The notes: a model not told the origin generated them from the letters alone. A stretch of 64,000 bases of DNA from Daldinia sp. FL1419 (GCA_025201765.1 MU623345.1:124001-188000), one strand, 5' to 3'. Counted from the stretch's first letter, positions 1 through 13,756 are shown. Translations and numbers: made by a program.

Positions 1-189
1 TATAAGTTTGTGGTATTAATGGTATAGGTAGAGGTAGCATGGATACTTGGTACCTTGGGTATTAACATGCCTTTCATCGGGCAATCGATTAATCGTTTAC
101 GTTACGAACCGTCGAGAATGAATCACCACAAATAGTTCGAGTATTCAGATGTTCTTCTCGGCTAGTCCCTTCGAGTTACAAAGCAACCG

Positions 190-222
<33 letters not shown>

Positions 223-1804
223 TGTGCTCGTGGGCGCTTCAGCTAGTCTAGAACCCGAGATGGACGATCAGTTGCTAAGTTGAAGGGGACGGAGGGCAGC
301 AGATCCGGCGAGCTAATGATATGCGGCCACGTCAAAAATCTCCGTAGATTCATATCATGGGCCCATGGCATGTCGCCCATTTCAACACAACGCTACCTTA
401 GGTAGTCTCTCTCTTTTTTACTCTCTCTACCGTAGTAACTCCTACCTACCTCCAAGGTAACAGAGTCAAGGCTGGTTACCACAAAACCCATAAAAGAGTA
501 CATGGTAAAATAGACGTATCACCCGCCGTATAACCTGCATCTTGGATGTATTATACGGGTTGGATCTAGGTATTAGATGTGTTAAGTGTACCTAGATGAA
601 AACAACCACTTCCACGACTGGTTAAACCAAAGCAGCGACAACATTTCGTCAAATGCATACGATCCATACCAATCCATACAAATACATACCCACATGCTCC
701 CTGTTGAGGTACCTGAAGTCCACGTTGCGCTGTCCATGGTCGCCTTGCGAACCAATCATTCCCCTCCCATCGTCTCGACGCTGGAGGGTTTGCCAACTCA
801 TCATCGCATCAAATGTGGTCTGTGTGTAGCCTTCAAGTATCGCTTTTCCTGCACCTCTTTTCCTGTCACCAATGCTTTCTCTCTTTTCCCTTTCTTCTCC
901 TTACTCCAGATCGTCTCAATCCACTATATGGAGTCCGATTATCGTCTTCCCTTTTTTTCTTTTTTCGTTCCCGTCAAGAAACTTGGCCTTTTTACCCGCA
1001 GTCCCTGTCGAGCGACAGACGCCGTATCCATGTCGAGCTGCACATCTAATGTCCTATGTCACACTTTTGCTAGGGCAACTTAAGGATTCTCTCCCGGCGC
1101 CGCGCTGGGCGCATCTCCTTTACGCCCTCGAAAATTTTTGCCAGCCACTCATCTCTTACAGAAATTGAAGACAACACATTGAAGCGATACACATATGTTA
1201 CTCAGTTGAAGCATTTCTAGAGACTTTTAGTGAAGTCGTCAAGTCATGATTGATTTGGTCATAAAATGCACCTAACTACACCGATGCTTTCCTGCTTGCC
1301 ATCCTTGCATATTCAAACATATACCAGTGTTCACTGTCAAATTTCCTCCTCAAACGTTGATATGATGATGATCCAGCCAAGGGAAAATAAACGTATTGTG
1401 GAGGTTATCCTGACCCTTCTAGCACGTCGAGTTCTGAAACCGTCGACTCCGTTTCCAATAGCCATGCAGTGTTTGGGTCTTTAGGCCGAGCAACATAAGG
1501 CACAAAACGAAAAGAAAATAAAATACTGTGGAAGGTGAGAATTGATATGAAGGTACACTGACGATACAGTCACCTCCAAACATAAGCTCGCGAGAGATGG
1601 TTTATATATTAGGTCGTCGCCGGCCGGAAGTTGAACCGTCTTTTACATCCCATGATATCATTAGCGTCGTGAAAATGCATCCGCAAGCTCGCAGGAAGCG
1701 ACGAGGGAAAGCGACCCCGACCGCCGGGTTCATGCTCCCTAGCGGTCGGGGAAGAAAGGATAGAAGAGACAAAAAACCAAGTGCTGTGGACGGCGAAGAT
1801 GAGT
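1..1804. other. Gene-poor stretch at the left edge
   Basis: No convincing gene seen. It contains a 27-base A run (190-216), pyrimidine-rich patches near 400-430 and 830-970, and scattered CTACC strings. A 165-codon open frame (586-1083, +) shows no domain, no splice-extended continuation and a composition like the surrounding non-coding DNA, so I do not call it. It may include the 3' end of ARL8 transcripts near 1600-1800. Confidence 0.5.
190..216. repeat. Poly(A) run
   Basis: Uninterrupted run of 27 A. No target-site duplication or element body is visible beside it, so it is a simple homopolymer rather than a recognisable retroposon tail. Confidence 0.9.
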
Positions 1805-2651
1805 TTATCTGTTGGCCCATTTCATGAGCCATTGAATTACGGCATCTAGGTTGGTCTCCTCCTTTGCGCTAATCCCATAGCAGGAAACTTCGCGATGTCC
1901 TATACTCTTGAGATCTAGAGCATCTATGAGTTCATCCACGCTGAGTTTGATGTGAAGGTCGGATTTATTCCCGAGCACAAGCAGAGGGATACCTTCAAGG
2001 CTGGGTTGCGACATGAGGGAATGAAGCTCCTCTTTGGCCATGGGCAGGAGATCTTGATCTGCAATGTCGACGATGAATACGATCGCATTCACCCCCCGAC
2101 AATATCTTTCCCACATCGGCCGAAAACGAGGTTGACCACCCAAGTCCCAGCATTTCAGTGTCACATGGCCACGCTGCACGCGCTTCATATTGAAACCGAC
2201 GGTAGGAATGGAACTGCGCAAATTGTTAGCCGACCCATCGACAGTCATATGGACATCCCACGATATGATGAAATCTTGAAAATTTATCAACAAAGGTCTC
2301 GTGCTTACTCGATCGTAAATTCACCTCCCTAAAAAAGAAGGGATTGTTAGCAAAACTCGAGGCTGGTGATTGATGGCTGGTTGGTGCTTACCGACAGGAC
2401 GCGGAGCAAGGACGTTTTCCCAGCATTCTGCAGACCTATCATCGTGACATCCATCTCGGTCGCCCTAGCGAGAAAATCATCAGTATAGTGTGCACTTCAG
2501 CGGCAGGGGCCGGCGAGGTCGTGATGCAGACGCATACACAAGCACGGCGGTGAGCGGCACGACCATGCGACCCCGCGCTGAGCGTAGCTTCGTGAACTCA
2601 CCAGAAAGTCCTGAGCAACCAGTCGTACACCTTCCGAAATATCCCTGCCAT
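1805..2651 (-). CDS. arl8: Arl8-type small GTPase
   Basis: Four exons on the minus strand: 2602-2651, 2464-2392, 2328-2309 and 2213-1805, joining in frame to 183 aa, the normal Arl8 length (human about 186). Visible motifs are the P-loop GLQNAGKT (residues 27-34), the switch I part IPTVGFNM, switch [12 protein letters not shown] and the guanine-specificity motif NKSD. The N-terminus is an amphipathic helix starting Met-Ala rather than Met-Gly, which fits Arl8 (N-acetylated, not myristoylated). In other eukaryotes Arl8 sits on lysosomes or vacuoles and directs organelle transport through kinesin effectors; in filamentous fungi a vesicle or vacuole trafficking role is inferred. Exon 3 is only 20 nt. 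The gene diverges from RPA135. The 5' exon was chosen because its 17 residues match the Arl8 N-terminal pattern (hydrophobic, DWxxxxFW) and splice in phase. Confidence 0.93.
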
Positions 2652-5317
2652 CGTGTTCAGTTTAGGAATAATTCTGTCTAATCGGTAGCAAAGGTTGTAG
2701 TTGTTAGGATCGCCTGGATCGTAAAAAAACAACAACAACGAAGATATTTTACAGCTTCTAAGCAAGGCTAAAGCTAGTTGGGAAAACGCGGTGGACAACC
2801 AGAGACTGGGGGTTTTGTCTCAAAAGAACAAAGTTTAAATAGTTTGCGCTGCGATTTGCTTGCTGAAATTAGGAATAAAATGTCTCGTATGAGGATGAGC
2901 CGCGATATCTTCGCTCGTAGCGCTCACAGCGGGTGAGTCGGCCCCAGGCGCAAAAATTGCGTTCGGTGAATGCGATCTATCGAAGGTAGCTTTCTGGCGG
3001 TGGTGAAGGTACATGCAGCATTTGATGAAAGATAGAAGCGGGATGAACGGTGACGCCTGGACGGAGGGTCACAATTCCCCACCACGGAAGATCGCACAAG
3101 CTGTTATGAACTTATGATGCCCCGTGCCTTTGACTGGGACGTGACCAGGTGGGAGGGATAGAAGGCCGACCTTGCATCTGAACCGACAGCGGCTAGAAAG
3201 ACTGGGGTTTCATTCGTCTATTTCGACAAGGCCAGTCAATTTTGAACCACAATAGTCCAAATAGGTTAAAATGTATCTGAGCTTAGTGCACTGTAAATGG
3301 AGACTGCACAGAGAGGAAAATAGGTAATGGACGTGCCGCACAAGAGCTTAACAAGCGGGAACGGATTGGAGCCGCGAGTATGGGGAATTAAGATGGTCGC
3401 TATTGACCGGCCCGTTGCGAGCGTTTCGTAGATGCACAACCTTGGAGGAGGTATCACCCAAAGATACTATGTTAGGTCCCAGTTCCCAGCTCCCAGGTTG
3501 TTTAGACTTGCTTAGACTTGCTTAGACTTGTTTAGACTTTGGAGATTTGATGAAAATCGATGTAAGATTTGTTTTAGCAAGCCAACGGTTGATGGGGTTT
3601 AGAATAGAATGCCGTAACAGAAGTCGGGGACAAGAACGAAAAAGGTAAGGGGCTTATTATGCTTCTGTAGTGGAGCACGGTAGGAGAACGGTAATCAGAT
3701 TTGCTCTGTTTCTGCTTTCTGCTCGCAGCTTTGCGCCTCGAGGGTTTTCCCGAACTGCTACTCTGGCCGCCTCGGAAGACCCGTCACCTGCTCGGGCGGG
3801 TAAGCTATCCAAGTCGCTCCCCCACACTCAGCAGCACCACCATCAGCAGCTAAGCTTATTGGGCCAGTTATGCCTTACGTATTTCTTTTGCTGGACCGAG
3901 AGCTCGCTCTTTGCCCAACGCTATTTTATTAGTTTCTACCCCTCGCTCTTGAGACCAGGGACTGTAAGTTGCAAGTTGTACCTTAGTGTAGAATATCGAA
4001 GAGACCTGAATCAACTAGATTTTCTTGGCACGATATCTCAGTAAATTCAGCTTCGGATAGCACGGTGCGAGTAGGAAACGTTGGTGATGGCCGGAAGGCT
4101 AAACGGAGACCGGCTTGTTTGCAGCGAAATAACAAAGTTGAAAATGGTAGGCTGCAATTTAAGGTCCTAGAAGCGGTCAGGTCTTCCAAGATGCAGGAAA
4201 CTGAAAGGCGGCCTCAAGCGAGGTCAGATGGTAGTAGGCCCAGAGGGTAGGAGAGATGATGTATGTATGTAATGTAATGTAATGTAATGTAGGTCTTGAT
4301 GAAGAGGTATGTAGGTAGGTAGCTGATTAAAATGATAAAATAAAAACCAAGGACCAAGAAGACTCCAAAAGTTAATGTACCCTACCAAAATTCCCAGAAA
4401 TTTCCCACTAGGCGAATTCAGACTGGATCAAAGTAGGCAGCCTGCGGGATGCAAGTATGCACGGCAGACAGCTTAAGACGTCGGTTGGGCTGCAAGACCG
4501 GTGCAAGATGACAACAACCATGTACGTCGCACCTCGTGCTCCCTGACGAGATGAGTGGTTGAGAATTGTTCGAGGTGAATAATTAGTACTAATAGTACAG
4601 AGCTATTGTGTATATTAGTAGCAAGTGAGCTACCTAGTATTCGTAATAGCAAGCTAACTTCTTGTATAGGCAGTTTTGATCGCAAATACTTCCCAAACAA
4701 GAGCAAAGTTAGACAAAGATGGAAATGAGCGTCGGTAGATGGTGGCGCTAAAGACAAAAAGAGCTTCAAACTTATAAATGTAGCTCAGGTTTGAAGTTGG
4801 TTGGAAAAAGTTACATGTATACCTACCTACCTACCTCATAGTATACCTTATACACAGGTAGCGAAAGTCGTGGGCACCTTCCGTCGTTTTATGAGGTAGG
4901 CGGGCCCCTGAGGGTCTAACAAACGTCCATGGATGATGGACACTGTGCAATGATGGAATGATGGAATTGAATTAACCTAACTAGTTAACCTAGGTACGTA
5001 CCCCATTGCCGATATCCAGACATTTCACAGTGCTAAATTCATCTGATAAGCAATTACTTATTTTATCGATAGCGTATCAGGTGATAGCAGCTGAAATATT
5101 TTGGCCGATAAGGATTTTTTTCTCTTTCACTTGTTCCAACAGTCTCAAAAAAACCGAGGTGTTGAGCTTGCTCAAGAAGACGTGACTACGCGCGAACCTT
5201 GGGCACCAATTCATTAGGGGGCTTTGCTGTTCTTCTATTTGAATTACGCACACGCACATGTTATGAAGTGAAACCTGAAGTTTTATTGAAACACAGGGAA
5301 GCACTTCACTCGTCGCC
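2652..5317. other. Divergent intergenic region, ARL8 / RPA135
   Basis: 2.7 kb between two divergent genes. It contains a 10-bp tandem array (3501-3539), an ATGTA microsatellite (about 4263-4291) and several ACCTACCTACC strings (for example 4823-4838). Open frames at 3670-4044 (+) and 4473-4769 (-) have no recognisable domain and are probably chance. The promoters of both neighbours must lie here, but I recognise no specific factor sites. Confidence 0.5.
3501..3539. repeat. 10-bp tandem array
   Basis: About four copies of the unit (T/C)TTAGACTTG in a row. Only the first base of the unit varies. It is non-coding. Confidence 0.85.
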
Positions 5318-8300
5318 ATGGCGCCAGAACCAACTAACACGACCTGGGACCACGAGTATAACACCCTTCGCCGAGAGAAGCTTTTTAGGGATCCGCCAAC
5401 AGATCGATCTGCTTATCCTCTGTTACAGGAAGCTGTAAATCCGCATATCGAATCATTCGATGCCCTCTTCGGCGACAATGGCTTAGTCGCGAAAGGACTA
5501 GCTGACATTGGCACAAGATTATTTCTGGATGGAGACGAGCGCGCTCCTCCAACTGGGAAGAACAGGCTGAGGATTAAGTGCAAGGGAATTCACCTGCAAA
5601 AGTCGCAACTCCCCCCTTCCAACAAATTTGCGGTAAAAAATCGAGAGATTCTACCAGCAGAGTGTAGAGAACGACACGTATCATACCGAGGAAAGCTGTC
5701 TGCTACGTTCGAGTACAGAATAAACGATGGTGATGCAAAGGAATTCACACGAGAGATTGGGCAGCTACCTATTATGGTGAAGGTAAAATCACCAAATCCC
5801 AACATGTTCATGTAGAGTCTCAATTCGCTAAGCTATACTATAGTCTGCCTATTGCCACCTTAGAGATAATAGTCCGGCGCAGCTAGTGGCGCGTAAAGAA
5901 GAATCCGAAGAACTAGGAGGCTATTTTATCGTTAATGGTATCGAAAAGATTATACGACTTCTTCTAGTTAACCGAAGAAACTTTCCTCTAGCCATCAACC
6001 GACCAAGTTTCACTAACCGTGGTCCCTCCTACACCCCTTACGGTATCATACTTAGATCAGTGCGACCGGATGAGACTTCGCAGACGAATGTTCTTCATTA
6101 TCTAAACGATGGCAACGTCACGTTTCGTTTCTCTTGGAGAAAGAACGAATACTTAGTCCCAGTTATGATGATCCTAAAAGCGCTCGTGGAGACAAACGAT
6201 AGAGAAATTTTCGAGGGTCTAGTTGGATCTCCGGACTCGAAAGGCATTGAGAACACATTCCTTACGGATCGTGTTGAGCTCTTATTACGAACTTACAAGA
6301 CCTACGGAATATATACAATGGCACAGACTCGAGCGTATCTTGGAGAGAAATTTCGACCTGTTTTAGGGGTGCCGGAAACTTTATCGCACTACGAGGTAGG
6401 CACCGAATTCTTACGACGGATAGTGTTAGTCCACCTGGGAAATATCAACGTGACGGAACAACAAGATTCGGACAAGTTCCGTATGCTGTTGTTTATGATC
6501 AGGAAGCTATATGCTTTAGTTGCCGGGGATTGTTCGATTGATAATCCTGATGCGGTCCAAAACCAAGAGATTCTCCTTGGTGGGTTTCTCTACGGTATGA
6601 TCATCAAAGAGCGACTAGATGAGTTGCTTTCTGTCGGGCTCCGTGGTGCACTACGGGAATATATGAGAAGGTACCCTGCAAGGTCATTTACCTCCGAAGA
6701 ATTTGCGAAGGATTTCCCTATCAAGATATTCCAGAAAACTAACGAGAACGTCGGCAATGCTCTGGAATATTTCTTATCGACCGGCAATCTATCAAGTCCG
6801 TCCGGTCTGGATCTGCAACAAGTATCAGGTTTCACTGTTGTGGCCGAGAAATTGAACTTCCTTCGTTTTATCAGTCACTTCCGAATGGTCCATCGAGGTA
6901 GTTTCTTTGCCCAATTGAAGACTACGACGGTACGAAAGTTATTACCTGAATCTTGGGGCTTCCTCTGCCCTGTTCATACCCCGGATGGTTCGCCCTGTGG
7001 TCTTCTTAACCATCTTGCACACAAATGTAAGATTATGACCAGTTCTGTCGATACGTCGATGATCCCCAGGCTGGCTGCCGAGCTTGGTGTCGTCGACACT
7101 TCATCTGCCGCGACGGATGAAAGTGTGGTCGTTATTTTAAATGGTAGGATCCTAGGCTGGTGCCACCCGTCTGAGTCGCGCAGAATAGCGGATACCTTCC
7201 GATACTGGAAAGTTGAAGGCTCTCACGGCGTCCCTGTGCACCTCGAAATCGGCCACGTACCATCATCCAAAGGAGGATCCTACCCTGGCATATACATGTC
7301 TTCCGAACCTGCCAGAATGGCAAGGCCAACCAAGTACCTCCCGTTAGCGAAGGAAGACTTCGTAGGACCCTTAGAACAGCCATATATGTCTATCGCTTGT
7401 ACGGAGCAAGAAATTGTCTCGGGAGAATCGACACACGTTGAATTCGACCCTACGAATATTCTATCGATCCTAGCAAATATGACACCATTCTCGGATTTCA
7501 ACCAGTCCCCAAGAAATATGTACCAGTGTCAGATGGGTAAGCAAACGATGGGTACCCCGGGTACATCACTCGCGTATCGGACAGACAATAAGATGTACCG
7601 TCTCCAAACCGGCCAAACACCTATTGTCAGGTCTCCACTTCATAATGCATACGGCTTTGACAACTTTCCCAATGGTACAAACGCAGTTGTTGCTGTGATA
7701 TCCTACACGGGATACGATATGGACGACGCTATGATTTTAAACAAGTCCGCCCACGAACGAGGCTTTGGACACGGCACGATATACAAGACCAAAAAGTATA
7801 CCCTTAAAGATGAGAGTCGCACAAGGTCAGTCAAGAACGTGACCAAGATGTTTGGCTTCGCCCCAGGCAGTGTTGTCAAGGGCTGGACGCAGACTATGTT
7901 AGATGAAGATGGTCTCCCCTACGTTGGACGAATGGTCCAAGAAGGCGATATCATATTCGCTTATCACACGGTCTCCGCCGACTACAGTGGTAACTTAGTA
8001 AACCGAGATGGTATCACTAAATATGAGAAATATAAGGACTCGGAACAAGGATTCATCGAAGAAGTACGGATAATCGGCAGCGAGCAAGGAAATGAGCCCG
8101 CCCAAACGATTTCGATCAAGTTCCGCATTCCTCGCTCACCAGTTATTGGTGATAAGTTCTCGTCGCGCCACGGTCAAAAGGGTGTCGCCTCGCAAAAATG
8201 GCCAGCTGTCGATATGCCCTTTTCGGAGTCTGGTATTCAGCCCGATGTTATTATCAATCCTCACGCTTTCCCCTCTCGAATGACGATCGGTATGTTCGTC

Positions 8301-9104
8301 GAGTCGCTAGCAGGAAAAGCAGGTGCGCTTCATGGACTTGCCCAAGACTCAACGCCTTTCCGTTTCGACGAGGATAATACAGCCGCCGACTATTTTGGAC
8401 ATCAACTCATGAAGGCTGGCTACAATTACCACGGAAACGAACCCATGTATTCTGGCATTACTGGTGAGGAATTAGCCGCAGATATTTACATCGGTGTTGT
8501 ATACTATCAGCGACTACGTCACATGGTTAACGATAAGTACCAAGTAAGAACGACCGGGCCGGTCGTCCCTACGACAGGACAGCCAATCAAGGGTAGAAAA
8601 CGAGGTGGTGGTATTCGTGTCGGTGAAATGGAGCGAGACGCTTTGCTGGCACACGGCACAGCTTTCCTTCTTCAGGATCGTCTTCTCAATTGCTCTGATT
8701 ACACGCCATCTTGGATTTGCCGCAGGTGCGGTTCCTTCCTGTCAATACAGCCCACGGTGTCTCCTTTCGTAAGCAAGAAGAAGACGGTGAATAGTGTTCG
8801 ATGCCGAAACTGCGCGACTCGCATCGATCAGATCGACGACGTCGACTTAACCAAACTAGCCGGTGAAATTTGGGAAGATGGGCAGGGAAACCAGTGGATT
8901 GGAGGCGAAGATACGACAAAAGTAGCGGTTCCCGGTGCTCTGAAGTACCTTGACGTGGAGCTTGCAGCCATGGGTGTCAAGTTGAAATACCGAGTCGACC
9001 CGAAGGATGCTCCACGAAAGGGCCCGTTGTTACCGGCGAAATGGGATATTATCTCTACGGGAAAGAAGACAAACGCTCTTCCGCCTGTTGTTGCGGCCGC
9101 GTAG
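5318..9104 (+). CDS. RPA135: RNA polymerase I second-largest subunit
   Basis: Two exons, 5318-5782 and 5844-9104, joined in phase 0, give 1241 aa, typical for this subunit (about 1200). This is the beta-like subunit of RNA polymerase I, which makes the pre-rRNA in the nucleolus. In order: N-terminal protrusion and lobe; the hybrid-binding part with GYDMDDAMILNKSA (near residue 777); the highly conserved GDKFSSRHGQKG (near 923); and a C-terminal CxxC...CxxC zinc ribbon (near 1112-1146). It is assigned to Pol I rather than Pol II or III by overall resemblance to RPA135 (for example the N-terminal FxxLxxPHIxSFDxLF-type segment). The start has a good context (GTCGCCATGG). The intron (5783-5843) carries an in-frame stop, so it must be removed. 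Confidence 0.95.
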
Positions 9105-9509
9105 AGTACCCCTGAGAAAAAAAGACTTAAAATAAGTGGTTTAGTCGCATTAGATGGAGTTAAAAGGCTTAAGGTCCTTCGGTTTTGGTTTTTAAAATGG
9201 ATAATTCCGGTAGTGATACACATGATACGCAGTGAGGCTTAATAAAAATCTTCCAACCATGTACATTACGTTACTACCAGTCTCCTCTGCAGTGCTTTCA
9301 GATGATCTCGTTAAGGGGGGCGGCCGCGAATATTGCGAGACAATAATGTGCTATGTAATTAATGTAAGTAACCGATGCTAGGACCAAACTACCTGTTTCA
9401 GAACGGCTAACTACCGTATATCATCTACCATTGTTGCAAAACGGCCGTTTACCTTCCCTTATTTTGGGTATACCTTCCATATTTTTAATCCCGTTCTTGC
9501 GTTCAATTT

Positions 9510-9543
<34 letters not shown>

Positions 9544-10295
9544 CGGTTTTAAATATCGAATATGCATGAGAAGTACTTAGGGGAAAACAGCCGGCATACT
9601 TGGAGCACCGGTCTGTTTTATGGCACGTCTCTTCTCTTATCGATTCACTGCATATATGTGGTTCTAGTTAGTTGTAATCCAGAGTTTGTGAGAGGACGAT
9701 AATCGGCAAAGAAGCAATCACGAGATCGCGCCGCGTCGATTCGCTATTTCCCAAGCTTAATTCAAACCGAGGCAGGATATACCTTCTAAGGTAGAAAGAT
9801 AAGCTATTAAGCTACTGCGACCCCTGACTGGATACCTGCAGACACTTACCAAGATACTTCTTACCAAGATACTTGCAGAAATACCCACCTACCTACGTAT
9901 GGAACCTACCTACAGAACCTACCTACAGAGATACTTACGGATGTATACGTTCTTAATTTCTGCTGCATTTTCCAACATCTTAAGACTTTAACTTCCTCCC
10001 GTTGCAATAACATTTTATTAATTAGATCAGCCCCAAAGCATCGTTCCGTCTTCATATCGTATGGAAAGGTCGCCCTAATCGAAACCTCCGAGACCCCTGA
10101 TTTCATTCGTAGTTATCAAGAGGACAGCCCATCCTGTCTTGTCTCGAACTGCTTCTTCCCGGCGCTCTCAGCAATATCTTTCGTCTCAGTCACATGTGTC
10201 ATCCGGTTTTGCTGCTCTATTCTCTGTGTTCCTTGTAAATCTCGGCTCCCCCCCGTACTTTTCCAAAGAAAGCTCTAATCATATAAGAGCCCGGC
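9105..10295. other. Intergenic region before tyrosinase
   Basis: No gene seen. It contains a 32-base T run (9512-9543) and clustered CTACCTAC strings around 9885-9930. The last 200 bases are pyrimidine-rich, as expected of a fungal 5' leader for the tyrosinase gene. Confidence 0.5.
9512..9543. repeat. Poly(T) run
   Basis: 32 consecutive T residues, intergenic, 0.4 kb after the RPA135 stop codon. Confidence 0.9.
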
Positions 10296-12374
10296 ATGTC
10301 ATTCATTCATAAGATCTGCCTCGCGTTCACCTTATTATTCTCTATGGTTATTTCTGATCTGGTTCAGCCGGGACAATACGACTATGGATTCAACGCTGAT
10401 CTTCGCTTACGGAAACGGGACCCCTTTCAGTCTACCATTGTTGCCGGTGCTCCTCGTGTCGACGGGCAAGCGCTGCTGAGGCCCGATATTCGAGACTTGC
10501 AGAAAGATGAGGACAAGTGGAACCTATATCTCCTCGCTCTCAGTTGGATGCAGTTCACCGACCAGGAAGCACAATTCTCGTGGTACCAGATCACAGGTAC
10601 GCCAACAAAACGCAAGAACGAGATCACATTCTGACTTGCCATAGGAATTCACGGAGCTCCTGCGTTAACGTGGGCTGATGTTGAACCAACGCCCGGCAAC
10701 GAACACAGCGGATATTGCACTCATGTGTCCATCTTGTTTCCACCTTGGCATCGACCTTATCTTGCTCTATATGAGGTATATTGAAAAGAATTCATCCCAT
10801 TTCCACTTGATACCGCGGCCATCTGAACAATCTGCTGACCCTATCTGTACTAGCAAGTACTGTACAACATTGTACAATTTATCGCGTCCTTCTATCCACC
10901 AGATCTTCAAGATCGGTTCCAAAAGGCTGCAGACACCTTCCGGATTCCATACTGGGATTGGGCTGCCGTTCCCGCGGACGGACTTAGCGTTCTTCCTGAC
11001 AGTGTTGGCGGCTCACCGATCATAAACGTGACCGGACCAAACGGCGCGCAAACGATCACCAACCCTCTATTCAGCTACGTCTTCAGGCCGTTCAATAGTT
11101 CAACATTTCCAGATTTCCCGGTAGGTTTGCTCTACCGAGGGGCAACAAGTGTATGCTAATAGTAATTTGTGTAGTATAACACATGGCTCGAGACAAAGCG
11201 GGCACCACGTCCGATTAATAGTGCAAACGCAACTTCAAACAATTCGTTCGTGGCACACGCGTTAGACGTCCATCTCCCGAGTTTCCAACAGCGCGTATAC
11301 AATTTATTCTCAAATTATCCAAATTATACGACTTTTAGTAACGAGGCTTGGATTCCTGGTCCTAACAACGGCTCATATGACTCCCTTGAGTCTATTCACG
11401 ATGCAATCCACACTGTTGGAGGTGGTGTTTACGGGCATCTTGCTATCATAGCCTACTCTGGATTTGATCCTCTTTTCTGGCTACATCATGCCAACGTCGA
11501 TAGGATCTTTACTATGTGGCAACACCTTTACAACAATACCTATGTTACCCCTCAGGCCGCTGTTTACTCTTCCCATACGACCTCTCCCGGGCAGGTGGAA
11601 GATGGTCAGACAGCCCTCACGCCGTTCTTTGTGAACGACACACATTTCTGGACTTCTGACATGGTACGAGACCATGAAGTTTTCGGTTACACTTACGCCG
11701 AAGTAGCAAATAAGAGTCGTTCGGACCTTGTGGCAACGATTAACAAGCTCTATGGGAAGTTTAGCCCAGCCTCTATATTCACGGGATCTGACAGAAGTCT
11801 GCGGCACAACAATGGGCATACGAAACACTCGGGTCGCCATAGGTTGCATAAAGCAAATAGTATATCTTGGAACAGTCAGTCTTCCAGCCGGCCTCCCTTA
11901 GAGACAATTTTCAGGGGTGGCAAATATCGCGAGTGGATTGCAAATATAAGAGTCAACAAGCACGCTATGGACGGCTCATTTTCAATACATCTCTTCCTAG
12001 GGGATGTTCCATCCGATCCATCATCGTGGCCGGTAGCACCCAATTTAATTGGGACGCACGGAATCTTCGCTCATAAAGGCATGCACGGCCGAACGTCTGA
12101 CCGTATGGTTACGGGGACGATTCCCATAACTTCGGCTCTAGTACACATCGTAACGTCAGGAAAGGTTCCGAGCTTGCACGCAGAAGATGCCGAGCCATTC
12201 TTGAAATCCCAACTCCAGGTGCGGGTGTCGCTCGCGAATGGTACGATAGTCCATCCTCGTCGTGTAAGCGGACTGAGTATTCGTATTGTTAGTTCGCTAG
12301 TCAAAGCACCAGAGTCGGAAAACATGCTAGCGGAATGGGGGAAATTCGAGACGCATTTTAATCTAGTTGCATAA
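10296..12374 (+). CDS. Secreted tyrosinase (type-3 copper oxidase)
   Basis: Four exons (10296-10596, 10645-10775, 10854-11120, 11175-12374) encode 632 aa. The enzyme oxidises monophenols and o-diphenols to quinones, a step toward melanin-type pigments. CuA ligands are visible as H103 (GIHGAP), H127 (in GYCTH) and H136 (PPWHRPY). C125 stands two residues before H127, matching the Cys-His thioether of fungal tyrosinases. CuB ligands are H308, H312 (HDAIH) and H337/H338 (FWLHHANVDR). Residues 1-20 form a hydrophobic signal peptide, and a dibasic K40-R41 just before the catalytic domain could be a Kex2-type cleavage site. The C-terminal part (from about 480) resembles the tyrosinase C-terminal lid domain (ending SIHLFLGDVP...). 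The signal peptide separates it from the better-known cytosolic fungal tyrosinases. No pigment-cluster partner lies next to it. Confidence 0.94.
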
Positions 12375-13756
12375 GGAAACGGACTGTTAGGTCAAGTTGC
12401 TTTAGTATTTGCTCGGTGGGTTTGTACAGAGAAGAATTGGCAATGTTGTATCTGGTCAATTTCCAATAGCAGACGTCGAGACCGAGTCTGATAGAAGACT
12501 TTGATGTAGTTTGACCAATAACTATTTCCCATGGTACTCTTAATATTTAATACACCGCTTCGTTTATCTTGAGGTCGCGTTGCCGTGGAACATAGTACGC
12601 ATCAAGTATATGAGGAGATGGTTAATGGGTGTGGTAGATGTTATTCCAACTGTAGTGGAGGGGATGGGCCCAAAAGTTACGATGTGCCTGCTACCTATTG
12701 CGGCTATGTGCTTACATGTGATTGGACGGCGTGCCAGCGGGGATCATCCCTTGATTGAAAGCCCATACGGAGAACCTTTTTCTTATTAGACTTGAACATG
12801 AAATATAATTATTAGCCATTCTTTACCCATACCACGGATAGGCTCGTTCCGCAACGAAAATTAGAATAAAAAAAGATGAGATGGTTGCTGGTCTAGCTGG
12901 GCAAACTGGTGCTTAGTGTGAATACTACGCATGTGTATGCTTGGCTTGAGTGTTTAGTAAGGGATACGTGCATACGGGTGATTGTGTCGCAAAAGAATCG
13001 TCATCCAGACACAGTTGATAACTACCCAGGTACCTGTGTTTTCTAACCTAGGACAATAATGTTATAGGAGCGCGTAGTAAACCTATAGCTTTACATAGTA
13101 TATTAGACTATGGCTTCGGCTCCCGGACGCGGGGGATCGTGATAAGCTTTATGAGAGCTACTATTGCGGGACCCAAGTACCGCGAGCGAATTGATTTCAA
13201 GCCCAGATCAGCACCTAGAGCGCCTATCGGCGTCGCGAGGCGTCGTATCAAATTACCTCACCCATTGGGATGCGCGCGAGGCGCTGCCTTGCCTGCCCGG
13301 GCCCCGGGTAGTGGCACACTAATGAGAAAGACATTTTCAAAGCCCCGTTAAAATCCAAAGAGAAATAAGATATAGGAGACGGTGTTCGTACCTAGTCCCG
13401 TCATGTCCGGAAATTTATCATCAGAGGGATATTGAGACCTCGCGCTCGATAGAGCGAGGGTTGTGTCGGACAAAATTAGGAACTTGCAGCCAGCGTCTCA
13501 GGGCTGGAGATGATCTTTTGCTAATCGTAGGTATTTCTAATTAAACAGCTGCATGAAGCGTTTAAAGGAGAATCGCGTTAAATAGGTGGTAATACCTACC
13601 TAGGCAATGTATAATGATATGGACCTAACAGCGCGTTAGGGACTATGTACCTAGGTATGCATGTAGTTGGATGATCCTAAGACAGTGGAATACCCCGAGG
13701 TATTGGGTGCCGCCCAATTGGAATATTACGGTACCTACCGTACTATCTAGCTGGCG

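Noticed and set aside
190..216. Retroposon tail at the poly(A) run
   Set aside because: No flanking duplication and no element body; similar homopolymers occur in several spacers here.
586..1083. 165-codon plus-strand frame
   Set aside because: No domain, pyrimidine-driven composition (long Phe/Ser/Leu runs), and similar frames overlap it in other phases.
10296..12374. Melanin or secondary-metabolite gene cluster around the tyrosinase
   Set aside because: No polyketide synthase, NRPS, cluster-type transporter or pathway regulator is next to it; the neighbours are RNA polymerase I and an ammonium transporter.
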